Of a stretch of DNA of 5,014 nt, positions 4,916 through 5,014 are shown piece by piece. Within the stretch, counting starts at the first letter, position 1. Each line of letters begins with the position of its first letter. The notes beneath the pieces are model-generated. The model had not been told where the DNA came from and searched no databases. It was given only the letters and a program-made list of their open reading frames with translations. Source of the DNA: Gemmatimonadota bacterium (GTDB lineage Bacteria > Gemmatimonadota > Gemmatimonadetes > Gemmatimonadales > GWC2-71-9); NCBI GenBank assembly GCA_003221985.1, contig QHUQ01000244.1, forward strand, positions 1-5,014, written 5' to 3'. The translations under genes and the position numbers were made by a program.

Positions 4916-5014
4916 GCTGTAGACTTCCCCGGACCCCATCATTCGGGTGCAGCATCTCTCGTACGCGTTTCGGCAGCCGTGGCGGTTCTCGAAGATCGAG
5001 GTGTAGTCGGACGA
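4916..5014 (+). other. 3' flank with a possible start of an ABC ATPase-like frame, interrupted
   Basis: Ninety-nine bases after the lipoprotein stop. In the frame beginning around 4938, translation gives IIRVQHLSYAF and then RQPWRFSKIEV before TAG at 5004-5006. The first stretch resembles the first strand and aromatic A-loop at the N-terminus of ABC-transporter ATPases (pattern I-x-V-x-x-L-S/T-Y-x-F), and IEV sits where a Leu-x-Asp-Val strand would normally follow. There is no ATG and no convincing ribosome site; GTG at 4947 or a rare ATT at 4941 are the only nearby starts, and the window ends before any Walker A motif. It could be a damaged gene start, a sequence error at the window edge, or chance. 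No convincing terminator hairpin with a T tract is visible after the lipoprotein gene. Confidence 0.22.

Noticed and set aside
4929..4949. Rho-independent terminator after the lipoprotein gene
   Set aside because: Only a 4-bp ACCC/GGGT stem is possible (4933-4948), with no T tract after it.

Overview
The window looks like chromosomal DNA from a GC-rich, Gram-negative-type bacterium with an outer membrane. The evidence is a predicted eight-stranded outer-membrane barrel, a lipoprotein-type signal and long exported proteins built of Ig-like, RCC1 and pre-peptidase C-terminal (PPC) modules. This mix, with many GC-rich shadow frames, recalls Gemmatimonadota, but that is an impression from protein style, not a phylogenetic result. 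The window opens inside a tRNA gene and ends in an unresolved reading frame, so both edges are partial.

Layout. (1) Bases 1-58 are the 3' three-quarters of a tRNA-His(GUG) gene on the + strand. (2) About 10 nt further on, a short + strand gene (about 68-676) encodes an exported beta-barrel protein with no ATG start. (3) Converging on it with a 6-nt gap is a - strand S8 (subtilisin-like) serine protease locus, 2846 down to 683. It is split into two reading frames near 2037: the N-terminal frame carries the signal, propeptide and catalytic Asp, and the C-terminal frame carries His, Asn, Ser and two accessory beta domains. (4) A 62-bp divergent intergenic region (2847-2908) separates it from (5) a 668-residue + strand lipoprotein (2909-4915) with three Ig-like domains and a seven-blade RCC1-type propeller. 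(6) The last 99 bases may hold the start of an ABC-transporter ATPase-like frame, cut by a stop codon.

How they fit together. All three long genes encode envelope or secreted proteins. The protease and the RCC1 lipoprotein are divergent and could share a control region, but nothing in the sequence proves they act together. I see no CRISPR array, insertion sequence, phage module, toxin-antitoxin pair or defence cassette. The most notable points are the broken protease (an apparent out-of-frame loss between catalytic Asp and His), the TTG-started gene abutting the tRNA, and the regular Cys-x9-Cys pattern in every propeller blade. A C-C mismatch in the tRNA anticodon stem, the protease frame break and the early stop at the right end could be real decay or uncorrected sequence error. 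That should be settled before any biology is built on them.
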